Shown: positions 7,244-16,577, counted from the stretch's first letter. The stretch: DNA of 64,000 nt from Duganella flavida (GCF_009857445.1 NZ_WWCN01000001.1:124001-188000); one strand, 5' to 3'. The notes: a model not told the origin generated them from the sequence alone. Translations and numbers: made by a program.

Positions 7244-8749
7244 ATGTCTTTTTTGTCTTCTGCTTCGCCCAAGTTAGCACCGTGGAAAGTTCTGTTAGTC
7301 GACGACGAACCGGACATCCATGACATCACCAAGCTGACCCTGAGCCGCTTCCGCCTCGACGGCCGTGCCCTGACCTTCCTGCACGCCTACAGCGGCGCCG
7401 AAGCCAAGGAAGTGATGGCGCGCGAGACCGACATCGCGCTGGTGTTCCTCGACGTGGTGATGGAAAAAGAAGACAGCGGCCTCGAAGTGGCGCGCTGGAT
7501 GCGCGAAGACGCCGACAACCAGTTCACCCGCATCGTGCTGCGCACCGGCCAGCCCGGCCAGGCGCCGGAAGAACGCGTGATCGTCAATTACGACATCAAC
7601 GATTACAAAGAAAAGACCGAACTGGACCGCACCAAGCTGTTCACCACCACCTTCGCTGCCCTGCGCGCCTACCGCGACATCATGAAGGTGGAAGAAGCGC
7701 ACCGCGCCCAGATCAACTACCGCGAAGGCCTGGAGCGCGTGATTGCCGCCTCGGCTCACATCTTCCAGCAACGCAACCTGAAAGACTTCGCCAACGGCCT
7801 GCTGCAGCAAGTGGTAGCGCTGCTGCGCCTTGAGCACAGCATGCTGCTGCGCCTGCGCGGCGCCACCGCCATCAGCGGCGAGAACGAATACGAAATCCTG
7901 GCCCAGATCGGCGACGAGGAAGGCTCGCTGCTGACGCCGGAAGTGATGGCCCAGCTGGACGCCGCCAAGAGCAACAAGATCTCGCGCGTGGAAGGCGACA
8001 CCTACATCGGCTACTTCCCCAACAGCAGCGGCAAGGCTTCGCTGCTGGTGCTGAAGGGCGTGGAAGAAATCTCGGACATCGACACCAAGCTGCTGGAAGT
8101 GTTCTGCTCCGGCGTTGCCATCGCCTTCGACAACATCCTGCTGAATCAGGAAATCACCGACACCCAGGCCGAACTGATCCTGCGCCTCGGCGACGTGGTC
8201 GAATCGCGCTCCAACGAAGCTGGCAACCACGTGCGCCGCATGTCGGAAGTGTGCCACCTGCTGGCCCTGGAAGCCGGCCTGCCGGAGGACGAAGTGGCCG
8301 TGCTGCGTCACGCCGCGCCGATGCACGACATCGGCAAGATCGCCACGCCAGACGCGGTGCTGCTCAAGCCGGGTAAGCTCGATGCAGCCGAATGGGAAAT
8401 CATGAAACAGCACCCGGCGGTCGGCCTGTCCATCCTCGATGGCTCGCAGCGCCCGATCCTGAAAGCGGCCGCCGTGATCGCCCACCAGCACCATGAAAAA
8501 TTCGACGGCAGCGGCTATCCGCAAGGCCTGAAGGGCCATGACATCCACCCGTACGCGCGCATCGTTGCCGTAGCCGATGTGTTCGACGCGCTGATGCACA
8601 AGCGCTGCTACAAGGAAGCGTGGCCGATCGAGAAGGTGGTTGAGCACCTGCGCGAAGTGTCCGGCCATCATCTGGATCCGGTGTATGTCGATCTGCTAAT
8701 CAAGAACATCGACAAGGCACTTGCCATCAATGAACGCTTGCCTGATTGA
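7244..8749 (+). CDS. HD-GYP response regulator with DUF3369 domain
   Basis: A 501-residue cytoplasmic signalling protein. Residues about 14-140 form a receiver domain with an acidic pocket (LLVDDEPD) and phosphoacceptor Asp70 in VFLDVVM. About 165-315 match the GAF-like DUF3369 sensor. About 320-495 are an HD-GYP domain with the metal-binding motif HDIGK and the later HHEKFDGSGYP, both complete, so it should hydrolyse c-di-GMP. The partner kinase is not identifiable; free histidine kinases lie at 12.8 and 42 kb. Shine-Dalgarno support at the ATG is weak, but the protein begins normally for the family. It is the only clear c-di-GMP phosphodiesterase in the window, against two GGEEF cyclases. 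Confidence 0.92.
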   Translation: MSFLSSASPKLAPWKVLLVDDEPDIHDITKLTLSRFRLDGRALTFLHAYSGAEAKEVMARETDIALVFLDVVMEKEDSGLEVARWMREDADNQFTRIVLRTGQPGQAPEERVIVNYDINDYKEKTELDRTKLFTTTFAALRAYRDIMKVEEAHRAQINYREGLERVIAASAHIFQQRNLKDFANGLLQQVVALLRLEHSMLLRLRGATAISGENEYEILAQIGDEEGSLLTPEVMAQLDAAKSNKISRVEGDTYIGYFPNSSGKASLLVLKGVEEISDIDTKLLEVFCSGVAIAFDNILLNQEITDTQAELILRLGDVVESRSNEAGNHVRRMSEVCHLLALEAGLPEDEVAVLRHAAPMHDIGKIATPDAVLLKPGKLDAAEWEIMKQHPAVGLSILDGSQRPILKAAAVIAHQHHEKFDGSGYPQGLKGHDIHPYARIVAVADVFDALMHKRCYKEAWPIEKVVEHLREVSGHHLDPVYVDLLIKNIDKALAINERLPD

Positions 8750-8773
8750 ATAAGCATATTTGCAATTGATCGT

Positions 8774-8838
8774 AGGAAGTCGATTTCCTTGCCCGTAAGA
8801 TCGTGGTCTGCCTCACCAGACCACGCAAGGAAATCGCG
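8774..8838 (+). promoter_or_regulatory. Long inverted repeat hiding the TonB-receptor ribosome-binding site
   Basis: The 5' leader can fold into an outer stem, 8781-8791 with 8826-8836 (11 perfect bp), and an inner stem, CGTGGTCTG 8802-8810 with CAGACCACG 8817-8825 (9 perfect bp, 6-nt loop). The right outer arm contains AAGGAAA (8827-8833), the ribosome-binding site for the ATG at 8839. A competing hairpin is possible, AGGAA 8774-8778 with TTCCT 8785-8789, which would free the site. The base pairing is seen directly; translational control is inference. Confidence 0.6.
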
Positions 8839-11277
8839 ATGCACAAACACGTACTCCCTCCTCTCCTGCTGTTAGCCGAAGTGCTGGCAGCACTGCCAGC
8901 CGCGCAAGCTCAAGACACTTCCGCCATCGACCAGGTCACCATCGTCGGTTCACGCGCGCGCAACCGTACCGTGTTCGACTCCGCCGTGCCGATCGACCGC
9001 TTTGGCGCGCGCGAAGTGGAGAACGCCTTGTCCAGCGGCGAAGTGGGCGCGGCCTTGCAGGCGCTGGCGCCATCCATCAATTTTCCACGGATTGAATCGA
9101 GCGGCGCGTCGGACTCGGTGCGCGGCGTGCAGCTGCGCGGCCTGGCGCCCGACCAGGTGCTGGTGCTGATCAACGGCAAACGCCGCCACGCCAGCGCCGT
9201 GCTGGATACCGAGAGCAGCTTTGCCGGCACCGTGCCGGTCGACGTCAACGCGATTCCGCCAGGCGCCATCGATCACATTGAAATCCTGCGCGACGGCGCT
9301 GGTGCGCAGTACGGCAGCGACGCCGTGGCCGGCGTCATCAACATCGTGCTGAAGCAGCAGCGCACCGGCGGCTCGGCCTCGGTCAGCTACGGCGCCAACC
9401 ACACCGACTTCAAGCCGACCAACGAGAAGAAGACCGACGGCCAGACCAAGATCGTCAACGCCGATTATGGTGTGCCGCTGGGCGATGCCGGCTTCCTGCG
9501 CTTCGGCGCCGAGAGCCGCAGCCGCAATCCAACCCAGCGCGCCGGCTTCAGCGATGCGGGCTGGACTTCGTGGAATTCCACTCCGGCCGACCTCGCGCTC
9601 GATCACAAGGTGGTGTTCAAATCGGGCGACTCGCAATCACATAACAACTACGCCTTCTACAACGCGCTGCTGCCGTTGAGCGAGGGAGTCGACGCTTACT
9701 CATTCGCTACGCTGAACAAGCGCCAATCGGACGGCAGCGCCTACTTCCGCTATCCGGGCGATCCATCGAACGTGCTGGCGCTATATCCTAACGGCTACCG
9801 CCCGGTCACGCATGGCAACCAGAGCGACGTCAGCGTGGTGGCCGGCCTGCGCATTGCCAGCGGCGCCTGGAACTGGGACTTGAGCGCCCGCCATGGCGGC
9901 AACATCTTCCACTACGACCTGAGCAATTCGGCCAACGCCTCACTGGGTGCGCAGAGCCCGACCAGCTTCCACCTCGCCACCTTCGACTATCGCCAGGATG
10001 CGCTGAACGCCGACCTGACACGCGAGCTCAACTTCGGCGGCGTGCCAGTCAACCTGGCCGTGGGCGCGGAATACAGCCGCGAGACCTACACCAGCTCGCC
10101 AGGCGATGCTGCCTCATACGCCGCCGGTCCGGTCACTGATGCACCGCCGGGCGCACAAGCGGGCCCGGGCCTGCGTCCGCAAGACGCGTTTGACGGCAGC
10201 CGCCATCTGAGCTCGGTGTACGCTGACGTCGAAAGCGACCTGAGCAAGCAGCTGCTGGTAGGCGCAGCCGTGCGCTACTCGGACTACAGCGACTTCGGCA
10301 GCGCCAGCACCGGCAAGCTGTCGGCACGCTACAAGTTCACCGATAACTTCCTGCTGCGTGGCTCAGTATCGAACAGCTTCCGCGCGCCGGCGCTGGTGCA
10401 GACCGGCTTCCGCTTCTCCACGCTCAACTTCAATAGCGACGGCAGCGGCTTGCAGACCGCCTCGCTGCTGCCGGCCAGCGATCCATTGGCGCGCGCATTC
10501 GGCGCGCAGGCGCTGAAACCGGAGAAGTCGACCAACCTGTCGCTGGGCCTGGCATGGAAGCTGGCGCGCAACACCAGCTTCACGCTGGATGGCTACCGCA
10601 TCAAGATCAAGGACCGCATCACCCGCACCAGCGATTTGCAAAGCGATGCGGCCACCGCCTACCTCGCCAGCATCGGCCGCAACGACATCCAGTCGGTGGC
10701 CTACCTGGCCAACCTGCTGGACACCACCACCAGCGGCCTGGACGCAGTGCTGAACCACGACCTGCCACTGGCCGGCGGCAAGCTGAACCTGAGCGCAGCA
10801 CTCAACCTCAACCACACCGGCATCGATGCCGTGCACCAAAGCTCGGCGGCCTTGGCCAAGATCGATCCAACGCTGACCGTGCTGACCGACACCAGCCTGT
10901 TCCGCATCCGCAATGCCTCGCCGAAGAACAAGCTGGTGCTGGGCGCCGACTGGCAGGCCGCGCAGTGGAGCTTGCTGGCGCGCGCCACCCGCTTCGGCCC
11001 GCTGAAAGACTTCTCGTATGACGAAGATGCCGAAGTCATCGACGGCGTCCACGCCCAGCGCTTCGGCGCCGTGTGGACGCTGGACGTGGAAGCGCAATAC
11101 AAGCTGACCAAGCAGCTGACCGCCTCCATCGGAGCCGATAACCTGCTGGACCGCTACCCGCAGCGCGTGCGCGAGACCAACAACGCCACCTACGGCGGCG
11201 CCCTGCCCTACAACTTCATCAACCCGATCGGCGTGAACGGTGCATACTTCTACGGCCGCATTCGCTACACTTTCTAA
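8839..11277 (+). CDS. TonB-dependent outer-membrane receptor
   Basis: An 812-residue receptor with a signal peptide (about 1-25, ending AAQAQ), a TonB-box-like DQVTIVGSR segment, a plug domain (about 40-160; LRGLAPDQVLVLINGKRRH, then IEILRDGAGAQYGSDAVAGVINI) and a roughly 620-residue beta-barrel ending in an aromatic Tyr-Thr-Phe. The family imports large or scarce compounds such as siderophores, cobalamin, nucleotides or glycans, powered by TonB/ExbBD. The substrate is not readable. The ATG at 8839 has AAGGAAA 5 nt upstream, embedded in the inverted repeat described separately. The exported DUF62 protein follows after 12 nt, suggesting one operon and possibly a shared adenosyl-type substrate. 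Confidence 0.93.
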   Translation: MHKHVLPPLLLLAEVLAALPAAQAQDTSAIDQVTIVGSRARNRTVFDSAVPIDRFGAREVENALSSGEVGAALQALAPSINFPRIESSGASDSVRGVQLRGLAPDQVLVLINGKRRHASAVLDTESSFAGTVPVDVNAIPPGAIDHIEILRDGAGAQYGSDAVAGVINIVLKQQRTGGSASVSYGANHTDFKPTNEKKTDGQTKIVNADYGVPLGDAGFLRFGAESRSRNPTQRAGFSDAGWTSWNSTPADLALDHKVVFKSGDSQSHNNYAFYNALLPLSEGVDAYSFATLNKRQSDGSAYFRYPGDPSNVLALYPNGYRPVTHGNQSDVSVVAGLRIASGAWNWDLSARHGGNIFHYDLSNSANASLGAQSPTSFHLATFDYRQDALNADLTRELNFGGVPVNLAVGAEYSRETYTSSPGDAASYAAGPVTDAPPGAQAGPGLRPQDAFDGSRHLSSVYADVESDLSKQLLVGAAVRYSDYSDFGSASTGKLSARYKFTDNFLLRGSVSNSFRAPALVQTGFRFSTLNFNSDGSGLQTASLLPASDPLARAFGAQALKPEKSTNLSLGLAWKLARNTSFTLDGYRIKIKDRITRTSDLQSDAATAYLASIGRNDIQSVAYLANLLDTTTSGLDAVLNHDLPLAGGKLNLSAALNLNHTGIDAVHQSSAALAKIDPTLTVLTDTSLFRIRNASPKNKLVLGADWQAAQWSLLARATRFGPLKDFSYDEDAEVIDGVHAQRFGAVWTLDVEAQYKLTKQLTASIGADNLLDRYPQRVRETNNATYGGALPYNFINPIGVNGAYFYGRIRYTF

Positions 11278-11289
11278 ACAAGGATAACC

Positions 11290-12192
11290 ATGAAAAAACT
11301 GCTGACCGCCCTTGCCCTGAGCGCCGCACTGGCCTCGCCGGCCTTCGCCGCCAAAAACGCGCTGGTGCTGCAAACCGACTTCGGCACCTCCGACGGCGCC
11401 GTGTCCGCCATGCGCGGCGTGGCCTATGGCGTCGATGCCAGCCTGACGGTGGCCGACCTGACCCACAACATTCCCGACTACGACATCTGGGTCGGCGGCT
11501 ACCGCCTGTTCCAGACCGCGAACTACTGGCCTGAAGGTACGGTGTTTGTGTCGGTGATCGATCCGGGCGTGGGCACTGCGCGCAAGTCAGTGGTGTTGAA
11601 AACCAAAGCCGGCCGCTACTTCGTCGGCCCGGACAATGGCCAGTTCACCCTGATCGCCGAGCGCGACGGCGTGGCCGAGCTGCGCGAGATCGATGAGAAG
11701 GTCAACCGCCTGGCCGGCTCCGGCGAGTCCTACACCTTCCACGGCCGCGACGTGTACGCCTATGTCGGCGCGCGCCTGGCGTCGGGCGCCATCAGCTACG
11801 AGCAAGTGGGCCCGCTGCTGGCGAGCGATTCGGTGGTGAAGATCCAGTATCAAAAAGCGGTGCGCAATGGTGACACCATCCGCGGCATCATCCCGGTGCT
11901 GGACGTTAAGTACGGCAATGTGTGGACCAATATTCCGAAGTCGCTGTTTGCGGAATTGAATATCGGCGTGCACGACAAGGTGCAAGTGCGCATCCTGCAC
12001 AAGGGCAAAGAGATCAACAAGGTGGTGGCACCGTTCGAACACACCTTTGGCGGCGTGGCCAAGGGCAAACCGCTGGTCTACCTGAACAGCCTGCTGGAAG
12101 TGGCGGTGGCCATCAGCCAGGGCAATTACGCCGCCAAGTACAAGGTGGATTCCGGCGTGGATTGGGAAATCGAAATCAGCAAGGCCAAGTAA
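11290..12192 (+). CDS. Exported SAM hydroxide adenosyltransferase-family (DUF62) protein
   Basis: A 300-residue member of the SAM-dependent chlorinase/fluorinase/hydroxide adenosyltransferase family. Cytoplasmic homologues split S-adenosylmethionine to adenosine and methionine. The N-terminal domain has TDFG (Asp30), a D-P-G-V-G-T-x-R motif (Asp91 and Arg98, the spacing of the known Asp/Arg pair) and F-H-G-R-D (His151), so the hydrolase triad appears complete. The C-terminal domain follows from about residue 190. Unusually, residues 1-20 form a Sec signal peptide (KKLLTALALSAALASPAFA), placing it in the periplasm. It starts 12 nt after the TonB-receptor stop with an AAGGA site, so the two are probably co-transcribed. 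The natural substrate outside the cytoplasm is unknown. Confidence 0.9.
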   Translation: MKKLLTALALSAALASPAFAAKNALVLQTDFGTSDGAVSAMRGVAYGVDASLTVADLTHNIPDYDIWVGGYRLFQTANYWPEGTVFVSVIDPGVGTARKSVVLKTKAGRYFVGPDNGQFTLIAERDGVAELREIDEKVNRLAGSGESYTFHGRDVYAYVGARLASGAISYEQVGPLLASDSVVKIQYQKAVRNGDTIRGIIPVLDVKYGNVWTNIPKSLFAELNIGVHDKVQVRILHKGKEINKVVAPFEHTFGGVAKGKPLVYLNSLLEVAVAISQGNYAAKYKVDSGVDWEIEISKAK

Positions 12193-12193
12193 C

Positions 12194-12739
12194 TCAGGCG
12201 CGGCCTTCCTGTTGCTTCACCAGCCGCTCAGCCGTTGACTTCAGCGACTTGAGCGCCTGGGTAGCACCTTCCAGCAATTTATCGTCTTCCGCGCGCTGCA
12301 TATCCGGCGGCGCAATCTGCACATTGGTGGAGCCGGCGGCCTCCGCATCGGCCGAGGCTTGCTGCTCGGCGTAGGCGGCATAGCCGTCGGAGCTGTCCTT
12401 GCCGGCAGAGGGGTCATCCGGCACGCTGCTGTCAGGCGTAGCGCGCAGAATACCGGACGCCTGCTTGAGCTGGCTGGCCAGCTGTTTCAGTTGCTGCAAC
12501 AGGGCCTTGGCGTCCTTGCCGCCAAACAGCGCCAGCATCTTCCTCAGCGATTCAATTTCCTTCTTGATTTCGACCACGCGCTGTCTTGCCAGCGCCTTCT
12601 GGTCCTGGTCGGCGCGCTGCGACAACGCATCCAGCGCTGCGGCGTTTTTCTTGGCAAGTTCCACCTTCTTTTGCAGGAAATCCTGATAGGCGTCGCTGGA
12701 CGCGGAAGAAGAGGAGCTGATGGCGGAAATGGAAAACAT
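12194..12739 (-). CDS. Hypothetical coiled-coil protein
   Basis: A 181-residue protein I do not recognise. After a Ser-rich N-terminus (residues 4-16) comes a long amphipathic, Lys/Glu/Gln-rich helix region (about 17-95, with DFLQKKVELAKKNAAALDAL and two LKQLASQLKQ-like heptads). Then follow an acidic, Ser/Asp/Ala-rich linker (about 100-150) and a short C-terminal helix. There is no signal peptide and no membrane segment. It is convergent with the DUF62 gene (1-nt gap) and on the same strand as the GAF histidine kinase upstream, from which it is separated by 67 nt. A GAGAGA sequence precedes the start. The helical style recalls small flagellar or secretion accessory proteins, but nothing nearby supports that. 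Confidence 0.7.
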   Translation of the reverse strand: MFSISAISSSSSASSDAYQDFLQKKVELAKKNAAALDALSQRADQDQKALARQRVVEIKKEIESLRKMLALFGGKDAKALLQQLKQLASQLKQASGILRATPDSSVPDDPSAGKDSSDGYAAYAEQQASADAEAAGSTNVQIAPPDMQRAEDDKLLEGATQALKSLKSTAERLVKQQEGRA

Positions 12740-12806
12740 GGTAAGTCTCTCGAGAGGCTGGTCAATTGATACAGGCGACGCAGCCAGCCTTCTCGTTAAA
12801 CTTGTC

Positions 12807-14750
12807 CTACTTCCGTTTGATTTTTGGGAAACGTAGCTTGTAATGCAAGCCCATGCCCGGCGCGCTCACCACTTTCACCGTGCCGCCCAGCGCACCGGTC
12901 ACCAGGTTGTACAGGATGTGAGCGCCGAGGCCGCTGCCGCCCGAGCCGCGCTTGGTGGTGAAGAAAGGGTCGAACAGCTGCGCCAGGGTACCGCTGTCCA
13001 TGCCGGCGCCGTCGTCGCTGTACTCGAAATCGACAAAATCGCCATCGACCTTGCCGCTGATTTTGATCTTGCCCGACTGCCCTTCCTCAAAGCCGTGCAC
13101 CAGCGAGTTGACCACCATATTGGTCACGATCTGCGAAATGGCGCCGGGGAAGCTGGCCATGTTGATCTGGTCTTCGCACTGAATCTCGACGTGGATCGGC
13201 TTGCCCTTCAGCTTGGGCTGCAGCGACAGCAGCACTTCGTCCAGGTATTTGCGCAGGTTGAAGCTGCGGATGTCGTCCGATGACTGGTCCACCGCCACCT
13301 GCTTGAAGCTGCGCACCAGCGCTGCCGCGCGCTGGGTGTTGGTGGTCATGATTTTCAGCGACTGGTCGATGATGTCGAAGAACTGGTTGAGGCCATCTTC
13401 ATCCAGCGTGCCGTTGGCCATCTCTTCACGCGTCAGCTTCAGCTCTTCCACCAGGTGGCTGGTGGCGGTGACGCAGATCCCCAGCGGGGTGTTTATTTCG
13501 TGCGCCACACCAGCTACCAGGCGGCCCAGCGAGGCCAGCTTCTCCTGCCGCACCAGTTCGCCCTGCGCATCCTTCAGCGAGGTCAGCGCGCTTTCCAGCG
13601 CGGCGTTCTGCTCTTCCAGCTGTTCCTTCGACAGGCGGATCTGGCGGTCGGCCTGCATGCGGGCGATGGCCACCGCCACGTGGCTGGCCATGAAGGCCAG
13701 GATCTCCAGGTCGGCCTGGGTGTACTGCACACTGTCGTCGTAGCTCTGCACGATGATCACGCCGTAAGCCTGGTCGCCCAGCAGCATCGGTGCGCCCATC
13801 CAGCTGGCGATGCCGGTGTGGCCCAGCGGATGCTCCATCTCGCCAGTATCGATCAGCGCCTGGAAGCTGGCGCGGTCCAGCAGCATGGCCTGCTTGCGCT
13901 GCAAAACATACGAGGACATGCCGACGCCATAGTCGAAGCGCTTGACCGGCGCATGCTCGTCCTTTTCATCGACAAAATACGGGATGCTGATTTCCTGCGT
14001 GTCCGGATGGTACAGCGCCATCAGGAAGTTTTTGGCCGGCACCAGCTCGCTGATGATCTGGTGCAAGCGCATATTCAGGCGGCTGCCGCCGGTGGCCGTG
14101 GCCGACAGATTGGCCAGCTCATACAGGCCGCGCTGGATGTTTTCGGCACGGCGGCGCTCGGCCACCTCGTACTGCAGCTGGACGGTGCGCTCCTGCACTG
14201 CGCGCTCCAGCCGGTCCATGCTCTGCAAGCCCTGCAGCGCGCTGGAGACGTGGTTGGCGATCGACGCGAACAGCGCCTGGTCTTCATCGCTGAAAGTGTG
14301 TTGCTTGTCGTAGCTCTGGATCACCACCGCACCCAGCACCTGGTGGTTGTGGTCGAACAGCGGGCAGCCCATCCAGTGCTCGGCCACCGTGCCGATACCG
14401 AAGCCGGCGTTGTCTTCACGTTTGGAATGGTGCTCGGCTGCCGTCATGACGATGGCTTCGCGGCTCAGGATCACGGCGGCAGTCGGCGATTCGCCGGCCA
14501 CCAGTTCAAACAGTTCGTCGCGGTTGGGCGCCTCGTCCAGCTCGTCGACGAAGTAGACGAAGCGCACCATATTGGCGGGCTTTTCATGGTCGCTCAGCGC
14601 CACGAAGAAGTTGGCGGCATACATGATGCGGCCCAGCGCCGCGTGCACGGCCTGCAGGAATTCACTGATATCGGTGCAGCTACTGGATTTCTGCCCGATT
14701 TCGAGCAATACAGTTTGAACGGCTTCCAGCCGGGAGAGTCGACTTTCCAT
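12807..14750 (-). CDS. Double-GAF soluble sensor histidine kinase
   Basis: A 647-residue cytoplasmic kinase without membrane segments. Two GAF domains (about 15-170 and 215-365) share a repeated pattern: GCPLFDHNHQVLGAVVIQSY in the first and GAPMLLGDQAYGVIIVQSY in the second. A coiled coil leads to an H-box (about 415-425, GRLVAGVAHEINTPLGI), then a HATPase domain with N-box (IVTNMVVNSLVHGFE), DDGAGMD and the GSGGSGLGAHILYNLV lid region. I chose the ATG at 14750 because AGGAAA lies 5 nt upstream; in-frame ATGs at 14774 and 14789 lack such a site. No receiver domain or adjacent response regulator is present, so it is an orphan kinase. Confidence 0.9.
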   Translation of the reverse strand: MESRLSRLEAVQTVLLEIGQKSSSCTDISEFLQAVHAALGRIMYAANFFVALSDHEKPANMVRFVYFVDELDEAPNRDELFELVAGESPTAAVILSREAIVMTAAEHHSKREDNAGFGIGTVAEHWMGCPLFDHNHQVLGAVVIQSYDKQHTFSDEDQALFASIANHVSSALQGLQSMDRLERAVQERTVQLQYEVAERRRAENIQRGLYELANLSATATGGSRLNMRLHQIISELVPAKNFLMALYHPDTQEISIPYFVDEKDEHAPVKRFDYGVGMSSYVLQRKQAMLLDRASFQALIDTGEMEHPLGHTGIASWMGAPMLLGDQAYGVIIVQSYDDSVQYTQADLEILAFMASHVAVAIARMQADRQIRLSKEQLEEQNAALESALTSLKDAQGELVRQEKLASLGRLVAGVAHEINTPLGICVTATSHLVEELKLTREEMANGTLDEDGLNQFFDIIDQSLKIMTTNTQRAAALVRSFKQVAVDQSSDDIRSFNLRKYLDEVLLSLQPKLKGKPIHVEIQCEDQINMASFPGAISQIVTNMVVNSLVHGFEEGQSGKIKISGKVDGDFVDFEYSDDGAGMDSGTLAQLFDPFFTTKRGSGGSGLGAHILYNLVTGALGGTVKVVSAPGMGLHYKLRFPKIKRK

Positions 14751-14940
14751 CAATTTTCCTATGTTTGTAGCCATGTGAGGCATGCGCATAGGAAATACTA
14801 GCAGGTAGGGCCCCGCTGGGCCAGCACCGTGAAGCGGGGCGTGAAGCTCAGCTTAGCTCAGGTCCTGCGATTTGCGCTGTCGTCGCGCAGCCAGCGCACC
14901 GACCAGCCTTTCAACACCAGGACATCCATTTACACGTTTC

Positions 14941-15429
14941 CTAGGGTCTACGGAAGCCGTTTTCTATCCATGCGGAAGCGCTTGTTACGCTGAGTTTAAA
15001 GGTCGGTGCAACCCGTACCTTGGCCAGCTCTTCGCCGTACTGGTCGAAGGCGCTGAGGGTGGCGTAAGGGTCGTCCTCGTCCGGCGTAATGTCGAGGCAG
15101 ACCTTGACCGGGCCGTCGTCAGTGCCGACCGTGACGTTCTTGTGCAACTGCGCGTGCAGCTGCTGCTCGTGGCGGCGGATCACTTCGTTGGCGGTCTTGA
15201 CCAGGGTGTTGAAGGCGTTGACGTCCAGCGGCTTGGGATTTTTCTTGTCGCGGCCCATGGTCCACGGACCGACCAGCGCCGGTTCCGGTTCGCCATCCTT
15301 GATCATGGCCACGGCCCAGCCGTCGTCATCGTCGTTTTTAATCACGCGCGCGGTCCAACCGTTGCCTTGCCAAAGGCGGTCTTCCTGCACCGGGGCGCCG
15401 TCATCTGAATCGGGGTAATCGTTGCTCAT
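14941..15429 (-). CDS. Hypothetical acidic protein
   Basis: A 162-residue soluble, acidic protein I cannot assign to a family. Features visible: an Asp-rich N-terminus (SNDYPDSDDGAP), a WQGNGWTARVIKNDDDDGWAVAMI segment suggesting a small beta-sheet, GPWTMGRDKKNPKPLDVNAF, then a helix (about 70-90, TLVKTANEVIRRHEQQLHAQL) and a C-terminal beta part. There is no signal peptide. I chose the ATG at 15429 because the frame upstream of it (Cys-rich, about 26 codons) does not look coding; AACGACCATAAGT precedes the start with only a weak ribosome-binding site. It is divergent from the porin gene. The 190 bp between this gene and the kinase (14751-14940) hold nothing I can identify. Confidence 0.7.
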   Translation of the reverse strand: MSNDYPDSDDGAPVQEDRLWQGNGWTARVIKNDDDDGWAVAMIKDGEPEPALVGPWTMGRDKKNPKPLDVNAFNTLVKTANEVIRRHEQQLHAQLHKNVTVGTDDGPVKVCLDITPDEDDPYATLSAFDQYGEELAKVRVAPTFKLSVTSASAWIENGFRRP

Positions 15430-15509
15430 ACTTATGGTCGTTTCGAAAGAAAAGTCGGGGTGGAATAATAAGCGGCTCACACCGCAACAACAATAGGAAC
15501 CCGGCAACC

Positions 15510-16577
15510 ATGCGCAAAATTCTTCCCGCCCTGCTCACCGCCCTGTGCGGCAGCGCCTCTGCCCAAGACGCTATCCAGGTCTATGGCCGCCTGAATGTCG
15601 GGCTGGAAAGCCTGCAAAACGACAGTACCCACGTCGCTCGCCTGAGCAATAATCGCTCGGTGCTGGGTTTCCGCGGCGAGGAAGACCTCGGCGGCGGCCT
15701 CAAGGCGCTGTTCCAGATCGAGGGCACCTTGTCGCCCGACACCGGCGCCGGCAGCCCGGCCGCGCGCGACACCCGCATCGGCATTAGCAGCCCGGCCGGC
15801 ACCCTGTTTGCGGGCAACTGGGTGACGCCCTACAACGGCGCCACCGCCGGACTCGATCCCTGGTACCCGACCACAGCCGGCTACATGAGCATCATGGGCA
15901 ATGGCGCCGCCGCCACCGTCAACAACACCAGCGACACCGCCTCCTTCGACCGCCGCCAACAAAACAGCGTGCACTACTGGACGCCGCTCTGGAACGGCCT
16001 GCAACTGCGCGTGGCGCAAGGCGTCAGCGAAGAGCGCCCGCCCAATGGCGCCAAGCCGTCCCTGAGCTCGGGCGCCGTGATCTACGAACAAGGCCCATGG
16101 TATGCCAGCGCCGCCTATGAACGCCATCACGAATACCAGGGCGTGGGCCTGAACGACAGTGCCGCCAAGCTGGCGGCCGCCTACCGCTACGGCGACACCC
16201 GTGTGGCGCTGGCGGCGGAACGGCTGCGCTACCAGACCGCTGCCGGCACGCTGGAGCGCAGCGACCTCTACCTCTCACTGACTCACCAGCGTGGCCGCCA
16301 CGGCTTCAAGCTGGGCGTCGGCCATGCGGGCGATGGCAGCGGCAGTGCGCCGGACGGCGCCACCATCGGCTACCTTCGCAAGGGTGCGGAAACCGGCGCC
16401 ACCCACGCCACCGCTGGCTACGAGTACAGCTTCTCCAAGCGCACCGCTGCCTATGCCTACTACAGCCATTTGTCGAACCGGCGCAACGGTGTGACGGACT
16501 TCGCGATCAATAGCCTGGGCACGCAAGCTGGCGCCACGCTCAAGGGCGCCGTACTGGGCTGGCGTCATAATTTTTAA
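15510..16577 (+). CDS. Gram-negative porin
   Basis: A 355-residue outer-membrane general porin of the Burkholderiales type. It has a signal peptide (about 1-18, ending GSASA), first strand IQVYGRLNVGLE, the conserved SVLGFRGEEDLGGGLKALFQIEG block, a constriction-loop region (GNWVTPYNGATAGLDPWYP, then NSVHYWTP), and a C-terminal strand ending GWRHNF with terminal Phe for BAM recognition. It should form a trimeric 16-stranded barrel for diffusion of small hydrophilic solutes. AGGAACC lies upstream of the ATG. It is monocistronic; 16578-16701 downstream is AT-rich and probably carries the next gene's promoter. Confidence 0.94.
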   Translation: MRKILPALLTALCGSASAQDAIQVYGRLNVGLESLQNDSTHVARLSNNRSVLGFRGEEDLGGGLKALFQIEGTLSPDTGAGSPAARDTRIGISSPAGTLFAGNWVTPYNGATAGLDPWYPTTAGYMSIMGNGAAATVNNTSDTASFDRRQQNSVHYWTPLWNGLQLRVAQGVSEERPPNGAKPSLSSGAVIYEQGPWYASAAYERHHEYQGVGLNDSAAKLAAAYRYGDTRVALAAERLRYQTAAGTLERSDLYLSLTHQRGRHGFKLGVGHAGDGSGSAPDGATIGYLRKGAETGATHATAGYEYSFSKRTAAYAYYSHLSNRRNGVTDFAINSLGTQAGATLKGAVLGWRHNF

